Source: Vibrio splendidus (lineage in GTDB: Bacteria > Pseudomonadota > Gammaproteobacteria > Enterobacterales > Vibrionaceae). Taken from it: a stretch of DNA of 64,000 nt. Location: NCBI RefSeq assembly GCF_003345295.1, contig NZ_CP031056.1:558001-622000 (forward strand). The letters run 5' to 3'. Below the pieces are notes generated by a model that was given only the letters and a program-made list of their open reading frames with translations, did no database searches and was not told the DNA's origin. The position numbers were made by a program, and so were the translations under genes. Positions 17,272 to 26,465 of this stretch are shown one piece after another (the stretch's first letter is position 1; every line of letters starts with the position of its first letter).

Positions 17272-18405
17272 TTAATACCCAGTCAACTCCATGTAGCCTG
17301 TACCAGAGTGAGTTCCTTCAATTAAGACCGGGCCTTCCCAATAGGGAACCGACAGCGGCATTTTGGCATTTGGATTCAGAGCTGAAACGGTCAGTTCGAT
17401 TTGTTGAGTTGGAATTGAAACTTGCCATTTTGTTGGGTAGTCACTTCCATCGATTTCCGTTTGCTTGATGGCGGTTAAGTTGATGTCTTGTTGCTTAATC
17501 GCGATGCCAGAGCCATCTTGCTGCATTAACCTTGCATGGGAATAACTGGCTTCACCTGTTGCTGAGTTTCGCAGTTGGAATACGACTAAGCTGCTTTCAT
17601 CACTCAGCCTTAGTGCAAACCAATCCCAGCCTTGTTGCGAGTCGAGTAAAAACTGCGAGCTCCATTCTCGGTCTATCCAACCTTTACCGGAAACTTGATG
17701 CGTGACTCCATCGATAATTACCTCGCCCGATACATTAATGAATGGTTGACTGTAGTAATAGGAAGCTACTTTGCCATCGCTACTTTTGGTGCTGTAGCCT
17801 TGTTCGCCTTGCTTTTGATAAGGCGCGTTGTTGGTTAACTTAAGCGAGTAGCCAAACTGACCGGAATTAGCGTTCAAGGTTGCGGGGAACAGATCATCAC
17901 TTGACGATGTCCACTGCCAGTCATCGAGATAGACCCGAAATGGTGAAGCGCTTACACCTGCGAGTTCAGCTTGCTCGCGTGACCACTTCTCATCGGCGTA
18001 GTGTTTGTCTTTGGTGGTGACGGCGCTGTGTGCCATGTAGATTTGCTGACTTTGCCACGTAGTTTCCTTAGTGCTATTCGAACTGTCCTTTGGTGCAGCC
18101 GCGAAGCGGAATTGTGTCCATTGTACGCCTAGCGCATTGCCGTCTTCATCAATCAGGTTGGCGGTTAAGTACCACCATTCATGACGAAAATCAGGGTGTG
18201 CTTTATGGTCGGCAGGGAAGGTGATCTCGACGCCTTTTACTACCGGGGTGAATTGCTCAGCCTCTTTTTGTGTTTCATTCTCGGTTTGTGTTCCAGTACT
18301 GAGTAACGAACCCATATTTTGAGCTGACGGTTGAGTGGACTCCTCGCATCCTAAAAGGAGCAAGATGCCAAGTGTGAGAAGGAAAACTTTTATTGGTCGA
18401 TTCAT
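17272..18405 (-). CDS. Lipocalin-like (CrtC/AttH family) lipoprotein
   Basis: A 377-residue exported lipoprotein. The lipobox LLLGC puts the lipidated Cys at residue 20. The body matches the CrtC/AttH family of tandem lipocalin-like folds (HEWWYLTANLIDEDG near residue 75; GWIDREWSSQFL; GWDWFALRLSD). In AttEFGH-type systems this protein accompanies an ABC transporter of the MacB/LolD class. The ATG at 18405 shares one base with the permease stop, which shows an operon; an in-frame upstream ATG would lie inside the permease gene and is less likely. Its ligand is unknown. Confidence 0.85.
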   Translation of the reverse strand: MNRPIKVFLLTLGILLLLGCEESTQPSAQNMGSLLSTGTQTENETQKEAEQFTPVVKGVEITFPADHKAHPDFRHEWWYLTANLIDEDGNALGVQWTQFRFAAAPKDSSNSTKETTWQSQQIYMAHSAVTTKDKHYADEKWSREQAELAGVSASPFRVYLDDWQWTSSSDDLFPATLNANSGQFGYSLKLTNNAPYQKQGEQGYSTKSSDGKVASYYYSQPFINVSGEVIIDGVTHQVSGKGWIDREWSSQFLLDSQQGWDWFALRLSDESSLVVFQLRNSATGEASYSHARLMQQDGSGIAIKQQDINLTAIKQTEIDGSDYPTKWQVSIPTQQIELTVSALNPNAKMPLSVPYWEGPVLIEGTHSGTGYMELTGY

Positions 18406-20939
18406 CACAACACCTCGCTCTGTAAACTGGATACCACGGGTTTGCTGACCAAACGCCACAGTGGAATCAAGGTCGCGAATACAGCCACTAAAATGGTGAT
18501 GGCTGCGATGCTGAGTGCATCACTCCAATTCCATACATAATTTAAACTCCAACCAAAGGCGCGCAGGGTAACGATGTGCGTCAACACATAACCGACCATA
18601 GCGCCGAGTGGTAAGGCGATAACCAGAGTGAAGGTGACCAGAACAACGATTTGCGCGACTACCATCACCATCAATTTTTTCTGACTAACACCGAGCGCAT
18701 ACAACCTTGCAATGGCGGCTTTGCGTGCATCGAGCAACATGAAACAGGCGCAGAACAACCCAATCACTGCCACCATTAATGTGACGCCATTAAGCGCCCG
18801 AGTGATGGCAAAAGTTTGTGAGAAGATATCTAAAGCGATCGATTTGATCTGTGCCTGATCGTAAAGCTGACTTGGGTGCAGATTGAGTTGTTGGCGTAGC
18901 TGTTCGTACACCACTTGTGGGTCGCCAGATACTTTGATTCCCAAGCTGGTGGGCAAGTCAGTAAATCCGCTTTCGAGCCATAAATTAGGTGCAAGTAACA
19001 CTTCGCCATTCGGTGAGCCGTAATCATGAAAAATCGCCCCGACGATGAGTGTTTTGTTTTGGATCGCGTCGAGCTTGAGTTGGCTTCCAAGGGACAAGCC
19101 GAGCTTCACCGCCGTAGGTTCGCTGATCGCCACTAATTCACCTTGGTAAAAGCGCGTCCAGAAGTCATCAACGCGGGATTGGAACACCATGGTTTGCTCA
19201 AGTGTGTCTTTATTTTTGGTGCCGAGCAAAGTCGGTAAGCCCTGCAAGTTATCATCGACGTAGTATTGCTTATAGACGGTTTCAACGTTCTCAAACTGTT
19301 CTAATGCGCGCTCTACATTGGCGATTTCAGCTTGAGCAGGGCTAACGTAAATATCGGCATGTAAGCGCTGTTCAAGCCATTGCTTTAACGTGGATTCAAA
19401 GCTGCCGACTAAGGTATTCATTCCGATATTGGCGGTGACGGCGAGAAGCAATGCCATCATGGCAAGGGAAAGAGGGGAGATAAGTTCACGCAGCTCAGCA
19501 AATAGATATTGTATCAATCCTGATTGGGTGCGTTTTTCGCTCCAATTCGCTAGCACGCTGAGCGTTTTGGGGAGATACAAGGGAATCGACACCACTAACA
19601 CACCGAGCCATGCCATGGTGAAGCGATGGTGTTCGCTCAGCCATAACCCTGCTAACGCGACAATGGTTAATACTGACCCGATAACAAACAGCTGATTTTC
19701 GTTAGACGCTTCTGGCGCTTGATAGAAACCGCCATGGGAAGAGAGGGGTTGTCGCACCCGCTGTTTAAAGTGTTGCCAACACGCGACAAGCGTTGCGGCC
19801 AGCGTGAGTAGCAGTGCCTGCACTAACCATTGCCACTGCCATGTACCGGGAAGCAGTGTTGCACCATAAAGTTGCTCAAGCGTTATCGCGACAGTTGGAT
19901 GTAGCCAATGGCTGAGTTGAATGCCGAGAATGAAACCAAGCGACGCGCCCAGTGTGACTAAAACAGTCAGCTCGACTAACAGAGCTGAAAACACGATGCT
20001 TGGCGCAATGCCGGCTTGTTGAATTTGCACCAACAGCCGATTACGTTTCAGCAAACTGTACTTCACACCGTTGTAAGCGATGAATAGGCCAACCAAAAAC
20101 GCCAACAAACTCATGGCGGTGAGGTTAAGGTGAAAGCTGTCGGTAATTGAACCGAGATCCGTGCTTTGGTTGTTGGAAATCCATTGCCCTTGCTCGCCTA
20201 TGAGGCTCTGCCATTTATCCTGAGTATTACTCTTAGTGTCGCTCTTAGTGTCAAAAACAGCGATGTAGCTCAGTTGCCCTTGCTTGTTAAGCAATTGCTG
20301 AGCGAATCCAATGTCCATCAACATTCGGCTACCCAGTTGCCATTCATCTGGCAGTACCACAACCTTGTTGAGTACTTCATCTAAAGTGAGCGTGTCCACT
20401 TCGTCCAAACTCTGGTGCTGAGATTGACTCATCATCACAATGGGTTCACCCGCTAAGAGTTGCGGCAAAGGTAAGACATTGTCGAACAGGGAAATGTTTG
20501 GCTCTTTGGTTTGAATATTGCTTTTATCGTCGACGCGAGAGTGACGAGTTCTTGAAGTGAGGGCGGCGATCAACTCACTGCCTTGAACTGACCAACGTCG
20601 ACCTTGTTCGTCTCTTACTCGCCCTTCTATAACGGGTAGCGCTGCGCTTAATCCACTTTGTCTTAAGTTGAAGTAGAGCGATTCCGGCAAATAGTTTTGC
20701 CCTGCTAATGGAATGATAAGGTTTTGTGCTTGGGCGCTAAGTTGCTCGGTCGATTCTGCATAACTGCGCTTGGCATTGAGGTTGATGGCTTGCACTGCGA
20801 CAAACAAGGTGACCGCTAACACAATGCCGATCAGAATCGCTGCGGCTTGCAAGGGTGATTGACGATAGTGCGCCGCGAATAGATTCAGAGTCAGTTTGGT
20901 ATGTGTGAGCTGGTTCTGAGCGAAGCCAGTTTGCTTCAT
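18405..20939 (-). CDS. FtsX/MacB-type ABC transporter permease
   Basis: An 844-residue inner-membrane permease with two FtsX-like domains and about ten hydrophobic segments: TM1 near residue 30, clusters near 270-480 and 720-840, and large periplasmic parts between. It is the YbbP/AttF-G type, which moves lipids, lipoproteins or peptides within the envelope rather than importing solutes. I start it at the ATG at 20939, eight bases after the ATPase stop; an in-frame ATG at 21035 would overlap the ATPase. The neighbours are its ATPase and an AttH-like lipoprotein. Confidence 0.88.
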   Translation of the reverse strand: MKQTGFAQNQLTHTKLTLNLFAAHYRQSPLQAAAILIGIVLAVTLFVAVQAINLNAKRSYAESTEQLSAQAQNLIIPLAGQNYLPESLYFNLRQSGLSAALPVIEGRVRDEQGRRWSVQGSELIAALTSRTRHSRVDDKSNIQTKEPNISLFDNVLPLPQLLAGEPIVMMSQSQHQSLDEVDTLTLDEVLNKVVVLPDEWQLGSRMLMDIGFAQQLLNKQGQLSYIAVFDTKSDTKSNTQDKWQSLIGEQGQWISNNQSTDLGSITDSFHLNLTAMSLLAFLVGLFIAYNGVKYSLLKRNRLLVQIQQAGIAPSIVFSALLVELTVLVTLGASLGFILGIQLSHWLHPTVAITLEQLYGATLLPGTWQWQWLVQALLLTLAATLVACWQHFKQRVRQPLSSHGGFYQAPEASNENQLFVIGSVLTIVALAGLWLSEHHRFTMAWLGVLVVSIPLYLPKTLSVLANWSEKRTQSGLIQYLFAELRELISPLSLAMMALLLAVTANIGMNTLVGSFESTLKQWLEQRLHADIYVSPAQAEIANVERALEQFENVETVYKQYYVDDNLQGLPTLLGTKNKDTLEQTMVFQSRVDDFWTRFYQGELVAISEPTAVKLGLSLGSQLKLDAIQNKTLIVGAIFHDYGSPNGEVLLAPNLWLESGFTDLPTSLGIKVSGDPQVVYEQLRQQLNLHPSQLYDQAQIKSIALDIFSQTFAITRALNGVTLMVAVIGLFCACFMLLDARKAAIARLYALGVSQKKLMVMVVAQIVVLVTFTLVIALPLGAMVGYVLTHIVTLRAFGWSLNYVWNWSDALSIAAITILVAVFATLIPLWRLVSKPVVSSLQSEVL

Positions 20940-20947
20940 TGAATGAC

Positions 20948-21661
20948 TCACAACGTTGCTGCTCTTGGGGTTAGATCTGCGTTCCTTAAACAACCATCGT
21001 CTAACACCAATTTTGTCTCCATAAAGCTGGCGCATTCTGGGCTGTGCGTAACCAAAAGCACGGCACTGTTGCCTTGTGTAGTGATTTCACTCAGCAGCTT
21101 CATAACCTCTAACCCTGCTTTTTGGTCGAGGTTGCCAGTGGGTTCGTCGGCAAGCAATAGTTTGGGTTTATGGGCAAGTGCACGCGCTATTGCCACCCGT
21201 TGTTGCTGACCGCCAGAGAGTGCAGATACGTGTCTTTCGAGTAGATCGCTGATACCCAATGCATCAACTAAATAGTCGCACCAGTCGCTCCATTTCTGTT
21301 GATTTAAATGAAGAGGGAAGGCGATGTTTTGTTTTACGTTGAGTGGCGTTAGCAAGTTGAACTGTTGAAAGATAACACCCAATTTTTGATGGCGGAATCG
21401 GCTCCACTGTGGGTCTTTCCAATTTGATGTGTTCTCGCCATCGAGCCACAATTCTCCACCAGATAATTCGCCACCGGATAGAGGTTCAAACCCCGCAATG
21501 ATGTTCAGCAGAGTACTCTTTCCACTGCCACTCGCCCCTGTCAAAGCCACGCTTGCCCCTGTCGCCAAAGCGAAGTCGACACCTTCTAATACGTGATGGG
21601 TATCTTTGCCATCAACAAAGCTTTTGCTGGCATGTGTGAGTGTGACAATTGGGCTTTCCAT
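20948..21661 (-). CDS. ABC transporter ATPase (LolD/MacB/YbbA type)
   Basis: A 237-residue ATPase. Walker A is GASGSGKST, the signature LSGGQQQR, Walker B LLLADEPTG, with a switch His in LLVTHSP. Length and sequence fit the LolD/YbbA group that drives FtsX-like permeases. It is the first gene of a three-gene leftward operon with the permease and the lipoprotein. Confidence 0.92.
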   Translation of the reverse strand: MESPIVTLTHASKSFVDGKDTHHVLEGVDFALATGASVALTGASGSGKSTLLNIIAGFEPLSGGELSGGELWLDGENTSNWKDPQWSRFRHQKLGVIFQQFNLLTPLNVKQNIAFPLHLNQQKWSDWCDYLVDALGISDLLERHVSALSGGQQQRVAIARALAHKPKLLLADEPTGNLDQKAGLEVMKLLSEITTQGNSAVLLVTHSPECASFMETKLVLDDGCLRNADLTPRAATL

Positions 21662-22081
21662 TTCCTTTCCTTATAACCAAAACTTACCATCAAAAGGTGT
21701 CGTTACTTGTGGCAATTACTGAAGCGACAAGCTCTATAAAACTGTAGACAACAATTTCAAACAATAGAGCGATTTATATCGAATTATTAATAACTTGTAC
21801 TTCAAAAAGAGGGAAATAGATCAGTGTGGGGGGAGAATACAGTTGGTGGTGGGAGCTTAGAGTCACCTCGGAGGCTTTGAATTTTTCGTCAGACGGTTCG
21901 TGATCTCGTTTAAGTGCAATAAATCATGGCTCAAATTATTAAACGTTTTATTTATGAAAGCGGTGTGGGTTGGTGTTGTTTTGCTAGCTTGTTTTTGCCT
22001 GTTCTTTCGCAGCCTACTAGCTCGCTGGGAACAAGTCGATGGACTGTAAGGCCAGTTGAATCTTCCATAGACTGGAAAAAA
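21662..22081. other. 420-base gap without a supported gene
   Basis: It should hold the leftward promoter of the ABC operon. Near 22052-22075, CCAGT and ACTGG can pair downstream of the orphan gene, a weak candidate terminator. No coding sequence, repeat or attachment site is clear. Confidence 0.45.
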
Positions 22082-23962
22082 TTATGAGTACTTCTTAATA
22101 GAGTCTCGACACCTTTTTATGATAACAGCATCTTGAGACACTCTATGTTTCATACTCGATAACCGCGTAAATATTGGATTATCTGCCAAACTTGACTGAC
22201 GACTATAGTGGCACAATGTCGTTAACAACCAACCACCAAGAGAAACATAAGCCCCACCAGAAACGTTATTGTATTCCATGATCGCTCCGGTCACTAATGG
22301 CCCGAAAGCTCCAGTACAATCTAAAGCAGCCAAATTCCCTCTATTCTTTTCTATTTGCATGAGTTCTTTTCTAAGCTCATATAGTTTTAAACTTAGTTCA
22401 TCTTTGCTTAAATTGGAGTAGCCCTTCAATATGTCTGGAATAGCTCTAAGGCTATTACTAGTAAGAGCATCATCCAGTTCTAGTACATTCATGTCATTAT
22501 TAATTGCCAGAACATTCTCCAAGAGAATGCTAATCTCGGACTCTCTAATAAACGAAGAGTTGTTAATCACTCCATTGTAAAGGCAGCCAACAGCTTCACA
22601 AGCCGCAACCTCTGAATACTGTTCGGAATCAAATGGAAAGTGATGTGCATTTAATCCTTGTGCAAACTCAAAGCTAGAACTGGCCGTAGCAAGCTCAATA
22701 GATAAGTCTTTCCCTTTAACTTCAAATAGTTTGGTAGCTAAATTAGAAAATCCAGCTCTAAAAACAGAAGTAGCTCCTTCTTTATCTATCATGTACTCTG
22801 AAAACTGCCATTGTTCAGAAAGCGACTTGGCTAAAAGCTTGAGTCCTTCGCTATTAGACCTCGCACAATAATAGAGAAACGCATATTGCTCATCACTAGA
22901 AAATGTAGAGCCAACAATGCCAGACTTTTTTTGTATACCCTGAATTGTTGTTGCTGCTAATCGCCTTGAGAATATTATTGCATTCGGATTGACCTCTATA
23001 ATTTCTTGCAATAGAGTTTGCGAGTATCTTGCTAAATTTTGTGGAACAACAAAAAGCAACCGACCTCTAATAATAAGTTCTTTTAACTCAAGTGGATTTA
23101 TACCAAACATGCTATAAAAGTCTCTCTCCTCAGACTTAAATGGCAATGCTATAACAACCTTTTCATAAAGAGATAAATATACCCTCAAATTCCTGCGTTC
23201 AAATACAGAGGCGTCTACGAAACATTTAGTATTTTTCCCCGAAAAATCATTAGGCAAAAATATATCTTGGTGTTCTAGCTCATCACCATTAAAAATAATG
23301 TTCCTATTTTTAACCCAGAAATCTTCATCTTCTTCATACCTATCCAAAACATTTCTAGGAAATTGTTTCTGAATTAAACCACTAGCTATAATTTGAAGGT
23401 TATTTTTAGAGTCATCTTTGAAATCGACCACTCCTGGATAATCACTGATATCATGATTTACCTCGAAAACATAATCAAAACCCTGATGACCTAAGGATTC
23501 ACAGATAAGTTGAATATCTTCTTTTTCATCATTAGTTGTTTCATTCTTCAGTACAATTCTAAACTCATTCGTCGCCCACTTCATATCAGCATGAAATGGT
23601 TGATACTTTTTAGGAATGTGAATATTTAATTGATTAATAAACTCATCCATAAAAAGAGGCTGACCAAACAAGTGGGATTTTTCGAAAGAGTCTCGAAGTG
23701 GAATTTTGATGAAACCAGGGAGCTTTCCGCCAACAATGACTACGGGAGGAATAGCCACTGTCCTAAACTCTTCATAGTGACTCTCTAATGCAGCCCTTTT
23801 TTCGTCATCACCAAGAACCTCTTGAATAACTGCATAAATTCTTTCACCATCTGTATACAATCCATCATGGGAAAGCTCATGCGTCTCGAACCTAAATGAC
23901 TCATAGTTATTTTTGATGGTATCGACGATAGAAACCGAATAAGGATAACTTATCCTAGACAA
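22082..23962 (-). CDS. Orphan hypothetical protein, unrecognised
   Basis: A protein of about 626 residues that I do not recognise. No signal peptide is visible and the only notable hydrophobic stretch is GAYVSLGGWLLTTL near the C terminus, so a cytoplasmic location is likely. The N-terminal 200 residues are charged and mixed; a FVDASVFERRNLRVYLSLYEKVVIALPF stretch occurs near the middle (about 250-275); the C-terminal half looks helical. The start is unusual: a GGAGG ribosome binding site stands seven bases before TTG at 23962, which I prefer to the in-frame TTG at 23977 that overlaps it. It is visibly more AT-rich than its neighbours and stands alone, suggesting transfer. A defence role is conceivable but unsupported. 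Confidence 0.75.
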   Translation of the reverse strand: MSRISYPYSVSIVDTIKNNYESFRFETHELSHDGLYTDGERIYAVIQEVLGDDEKRAALESHYEEFRTVAIPPVVIVGGKLPGFIKIPLRDSFEKSHLFGQPLFMDEFINQLNIHIPKKYQPFHADMKWATNEFRIVLKNETTNDEKEDIQLICESLGHQGFDYVFEVNHDISDYPGVVDFKDDSKNNLQIIASGLIQKQFPRNVLDRYEEDEDFWVKNRNIIFNGDELEHQDIFLPNDFSGKNTKCFVDASVFERRNLRVYLSLYEKVVIALPFKSEERDFYSMFGINPLELKELIIRGRLLFVVPQNLARYSQTLLQEIIEVNPNAIIFSRRLAATTIQGIQKKSGIVGSTFSSDEQYAFLYYCARSNSEGLKLLAKSLSEQWQFSEYMIDKEGATSVFRAGFSNLATKLFEVKGKDLSIELATASSSFEFAQGLNAHHFPFDSEQYSEVAACEAVGCLYNGVINNSSFIRESEISILLENVLAINNDMNVLELDDALTSNSLRAIPDILKGYSNLSKDELSLKLYELRKELMQIEKNRGNLAALDCTGAFGPLVTGAIMEYNNVSGGAYVSLGGWLLTTLCHYSRQSSLADNPIFTRLSSMKHRVSQDAVIIKRCRDSIKKYS

Positions 23963-24125
23963 TGCACTTCCTCCCAAAACAAAATAAACCTAAGCATAGT
24001 TTATACGAACATTAACAAAGTAATGGGGGCAAGTCTTGCTTTTTGCCTGGCAAGCTTAATCCAAATAACCCCGTTTAACGTCATCAAATTAGGACTCTTT
24101 AAAACTAACACAAAATAAAGCAATC

Positions 24126-24170
24126 AACGACTTAACCAGGCTCTAAGCGTCGTTAAGTCGTTAAGTCGTT
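24126..24170. terminator. Terminator with a repeated arm after the nucleotidase gene
   Basis: AACGACTTAAC (24126-24136) pairs with GTTAAGTCGTT, which is present twice in overlapping copies (24152-24162 and 24160-24170). Leftward it is followed by a T-rich stretch. The doubled arm comes from a tandem TCGTTAAG octamer. Confidence 0.75.
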
Positions 24171-24189
24171 ATTGGTTATAGGTCAGGGG

Positions 24190-26094
24190 TTAATTGAGCG
24201 CGTCAATCAGAGTGATTTCGCGTTTGATTTGCTTACTCTCTTGCTCAGTCGCCTGCGCCAGTTTCTTTTCGCGTGTGGTTATGGCTGCTTGTTTGGCTTC
24301 GTCAGATTTGAACATTAGTTCTTTCACGTTGATAGAAGCGATGTTTGTGTAGCGGCCATCGTCACTGGTGGGGATTGATATGGTTTCATCATTAATCAAT
24401 GACTTTACGATCTCTCGCTGTTCATTGTAGCGGTTCTCTAACCCCGAAAGTGCCCATCGCTGCTGAGTTTTACCTTCATACTTGCCGTTCTTTTCTTCTT
24501 TAAGATACTTGATGGTCATGTTACGGATCGTGCCTGCTTCTTCTCCATACTCTGCTTCTGTATCAAAGAGTACAGGGAACGAATCTCCTTCTAGCACGCC
24601 GCCTTTCTTGGTTAGATGACCCATTCGATAGCTATTCATACCAATACGGATTTCTGTTTCATCTGTAACTGGAGTGCCATCTGCAAACGCGAGGTTGGTG
24701 ACGCGTGTACCTGCAGGCTGAGTGAGGTCGATGGTATAAGTCACGCCCGCGAAGAAGTCATTGGTTGAGTATTTTGATGCTCTGCGTTCAGGGTTAAAGC
24801 TGTAGGTTACATCACCGGGTTGCACTGAGTTGAAGTAGCCCGCAGACCATTCCATGTAGGTTCTTAGCTCTTTGCCTGTCATCTGGTAGACAGTGATTTC
24901 GCCACCTGCGTATTGGTAGTTGTACGCGATGTCTTTGGCTTTGATTGGGCCAACATCGAGCTCTGCATTGTCGTTGTCTATTTGAAGTGCGATGACATTG
25001 GCTTTGGGTGCATAGAAGAAGCTCGCTTCTTGGTATAGCGCACTGATGCCTGTGTCTTGAACGTGGACTTGAGGGATGCCGCGGATTTCGTTTTCTGGGA
25101 CTAAATCAACGCCGGTAAGCTGAGCGACAGGTCGATTCGCCATTTCTCTGAGTTGTTTGTGATAAGGCTGGTATAACTCGTCCATATTTTCATCAGAGTC
25201 GATACCTTTAATTTTATAGGTGAAACTGTCTTTGTTGACGAGAGTGAATGTGCCATCGCGTTCTTCAAATTGAAGATCAATACGAGATAAGGCGCGGCCA
25301 TATTTGTCGGGTTCAGTAATGATAACGCCATTCACAACGGCTTTATCAATGCGAGTGTGCATGTGACCAGCGACGATGGCATCAAGCTCTGGGTTTGCAT
25401 TGGCAATGTCGGTGACACCGGTGTCAGCAATGTCATTCTCGTTTTCAATCCCCATATGGGCAACCAATACGATGGCATCCACTTGATCATCAATCTCTTT
25501 GACGATTTTTTTCACTTCCAAGGTTGGGTTAGTGAAAGTGACGCCTTCTAAGCGGTTGGTGCCTTGCGCAAAGACCTCCGTCATTGGGGTATCCATTCCG
25601 ATCACGCCGATCTTAATGCCACCGCGTTCTAGAATGGTGTAACCCGGTAAGAATGGATTACCGTTTTTGTTCTTGATGTCGCCGCCGAGAGACTGCCCTT
25701 TAAATTGGGTAACGGCTCTGTTGAGCGTTTTAAGGCCAAAGTCGAATTCGTGGTTACCTAAAACCCATACATCGTATTTCATGTGATTAAAGCCAAGCAT
25801 CATTGGATCAACAGGCTCGTCTTTGAAGGTTTCTACGAAGTTGCCTTGGATGGTGTCGCCAGCATCGACAAGGATAATGTTAGATTGCTCTTTGCGGATC
25901 TCACCAACTTTGGTCGCGATTTGACTCAAACTACCACGAGTATTGAGTTTATCTGCCGCGTAATCCCACGCCATAAAATGACCATGAATATCTGAAGTAC
26001 CCAGTATCGTGACATCGTGTATGTCGCCATCAGCTGCAAAGGTGGGAAAGGCTAGAGAGAGTAGGATGGCGCTTGATAGTATGTGTCTTTTCAT
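24190..26094 (-). CDS. Periplasmic 5'-nucleotidase/cyclic phosphodiesterase (UshA/CpdB family)
   Basis: A 634-residue exported metallophosphatase. A signal peptide (about 1-20, ending PTFA) precedes the calcineurin-like domain with two-metal motifs LGTSDIHGH (about 31-39), DAGD (about 77-80), GNHEFDFG (about 113-120) and AGHMHTR (about 241-247). The C-terminal 5'-nucleotidase domain binds the nucleotide base. Such enzymes salvage phosphate and nucleosides from extracellular nucleotides. Its size suits CpdB-like 2',3'-cyclic phosphodiesterases and longer 5'-nucleotidases; I cannot choose between them. It stands alone with its own terminator. Confidence 0.9.
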   Translation of the reverse strand: MKRHILSSAILLSLAFPTFAADGDIHDVTILGTSDIHGHFMAWDYAADKLNTRGSLSQIATKVGEIRKEQSNIILVDAGDTIQGNFVETFKDEPVDPMMLGFNHMKYDVWVLGNHEFDFGLKTLNRAVTQFKGQSLGGDIKNKNGNPFLPGYTILERGGIKIGVIGMDTPMTEVFAQGTNRLEGVTFTNPTLEVKKIVKEIDDQVDAIVLVAHMGIENENDIADTGVTDIANANPELDAIVAGHMHTRIDKAVVNGVIITEPDKYGRALSRIDLQFEERDGTFTLVNKDSFTYKIKGIDSDENMDELYQPYHKQLREMANRPVAQLTGVDLVPENEIRGIPQVHVQDTGISALYQEASFFYAPKANVIALQIDNDNAELDVGPIKAKDIAYNYQYAGGEITVYQMTGKELRTYMEWSAGYFNSVQPGDVTYSFNPERRASKYSTNDFFAGVTYTIDLTQPAGTRVTNLAFADGTPVTDETEIRIGMNSYRMGHLTKKGGVLEGDSFPVLFDTEAEYGEEAGTIRNMTIKYLKEEKNGKYEGKTQQRWALSGLENRYNEQREIVKSLINDETISIPTSDDGRYTNIASINVKELMFKSDEAKQAAITTREKKLAQATEQESKQIKREITLIDALN

Positions 26095-26422
26095 CAGTAT
26101 GTTCGCATCGTGGTTTTAAGTATGACGCTACCATATAGAATCGAGATTACCTTATGGGTGATCAGTGTCATATTTATAGTGATATAACTTACTGATGTTT
26201 CAAATAAATGTGATTCATGACCATCTCGTAACCACTTAAATTATGGAGAAACGCATTACAACTCTTTACTGCGTTCTCAATACTCAATTCCTTGAATCAA
26301 ACTTTCTCAGTGAATCAATTTCCGTAAGCACTTCTGTCTTTGTTTAAGGTGATTGGGTTATCCCGCCATTCCCATTACTTCTTAGCGCGGTCTTAATATT
26401 TCTATTATTAACTATATCTTTA
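26095..26422. other. Intergenic region between divergent genes
   Basis: No gene seen. It should hold the leftward promoter of the nucleotidase gene and the rightward promoter of the ABC importer, whose operator-like palindrome follows at 26423. Confidence 0.5.
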
Positions 26423-26454
26423 ACTTATTGTTATGTTATAACATAACAATAAGT
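26423..26454. promoter_or_regulatory. 32-bp perfect palindrome before an ABC importer
   Basis: A perfect palindrome with 16-bp half-sites centred on TTATAA (26436-26441). It ends 11 bases before the ATG, so a bound repressor would block initiation or ribosome loading. Its core ATGTTATAACAT partly resembles Zur sites but with different spacing. Confidence 0.8.
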
Positions 26455-26465
26455 GTTGTTTTTGG

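Noticed and set aside
22001..22080. Attachment site beside the orphan gene
   Set aside because: No matching repeat was found on the other side near 23978-24060 and no integrase is present.
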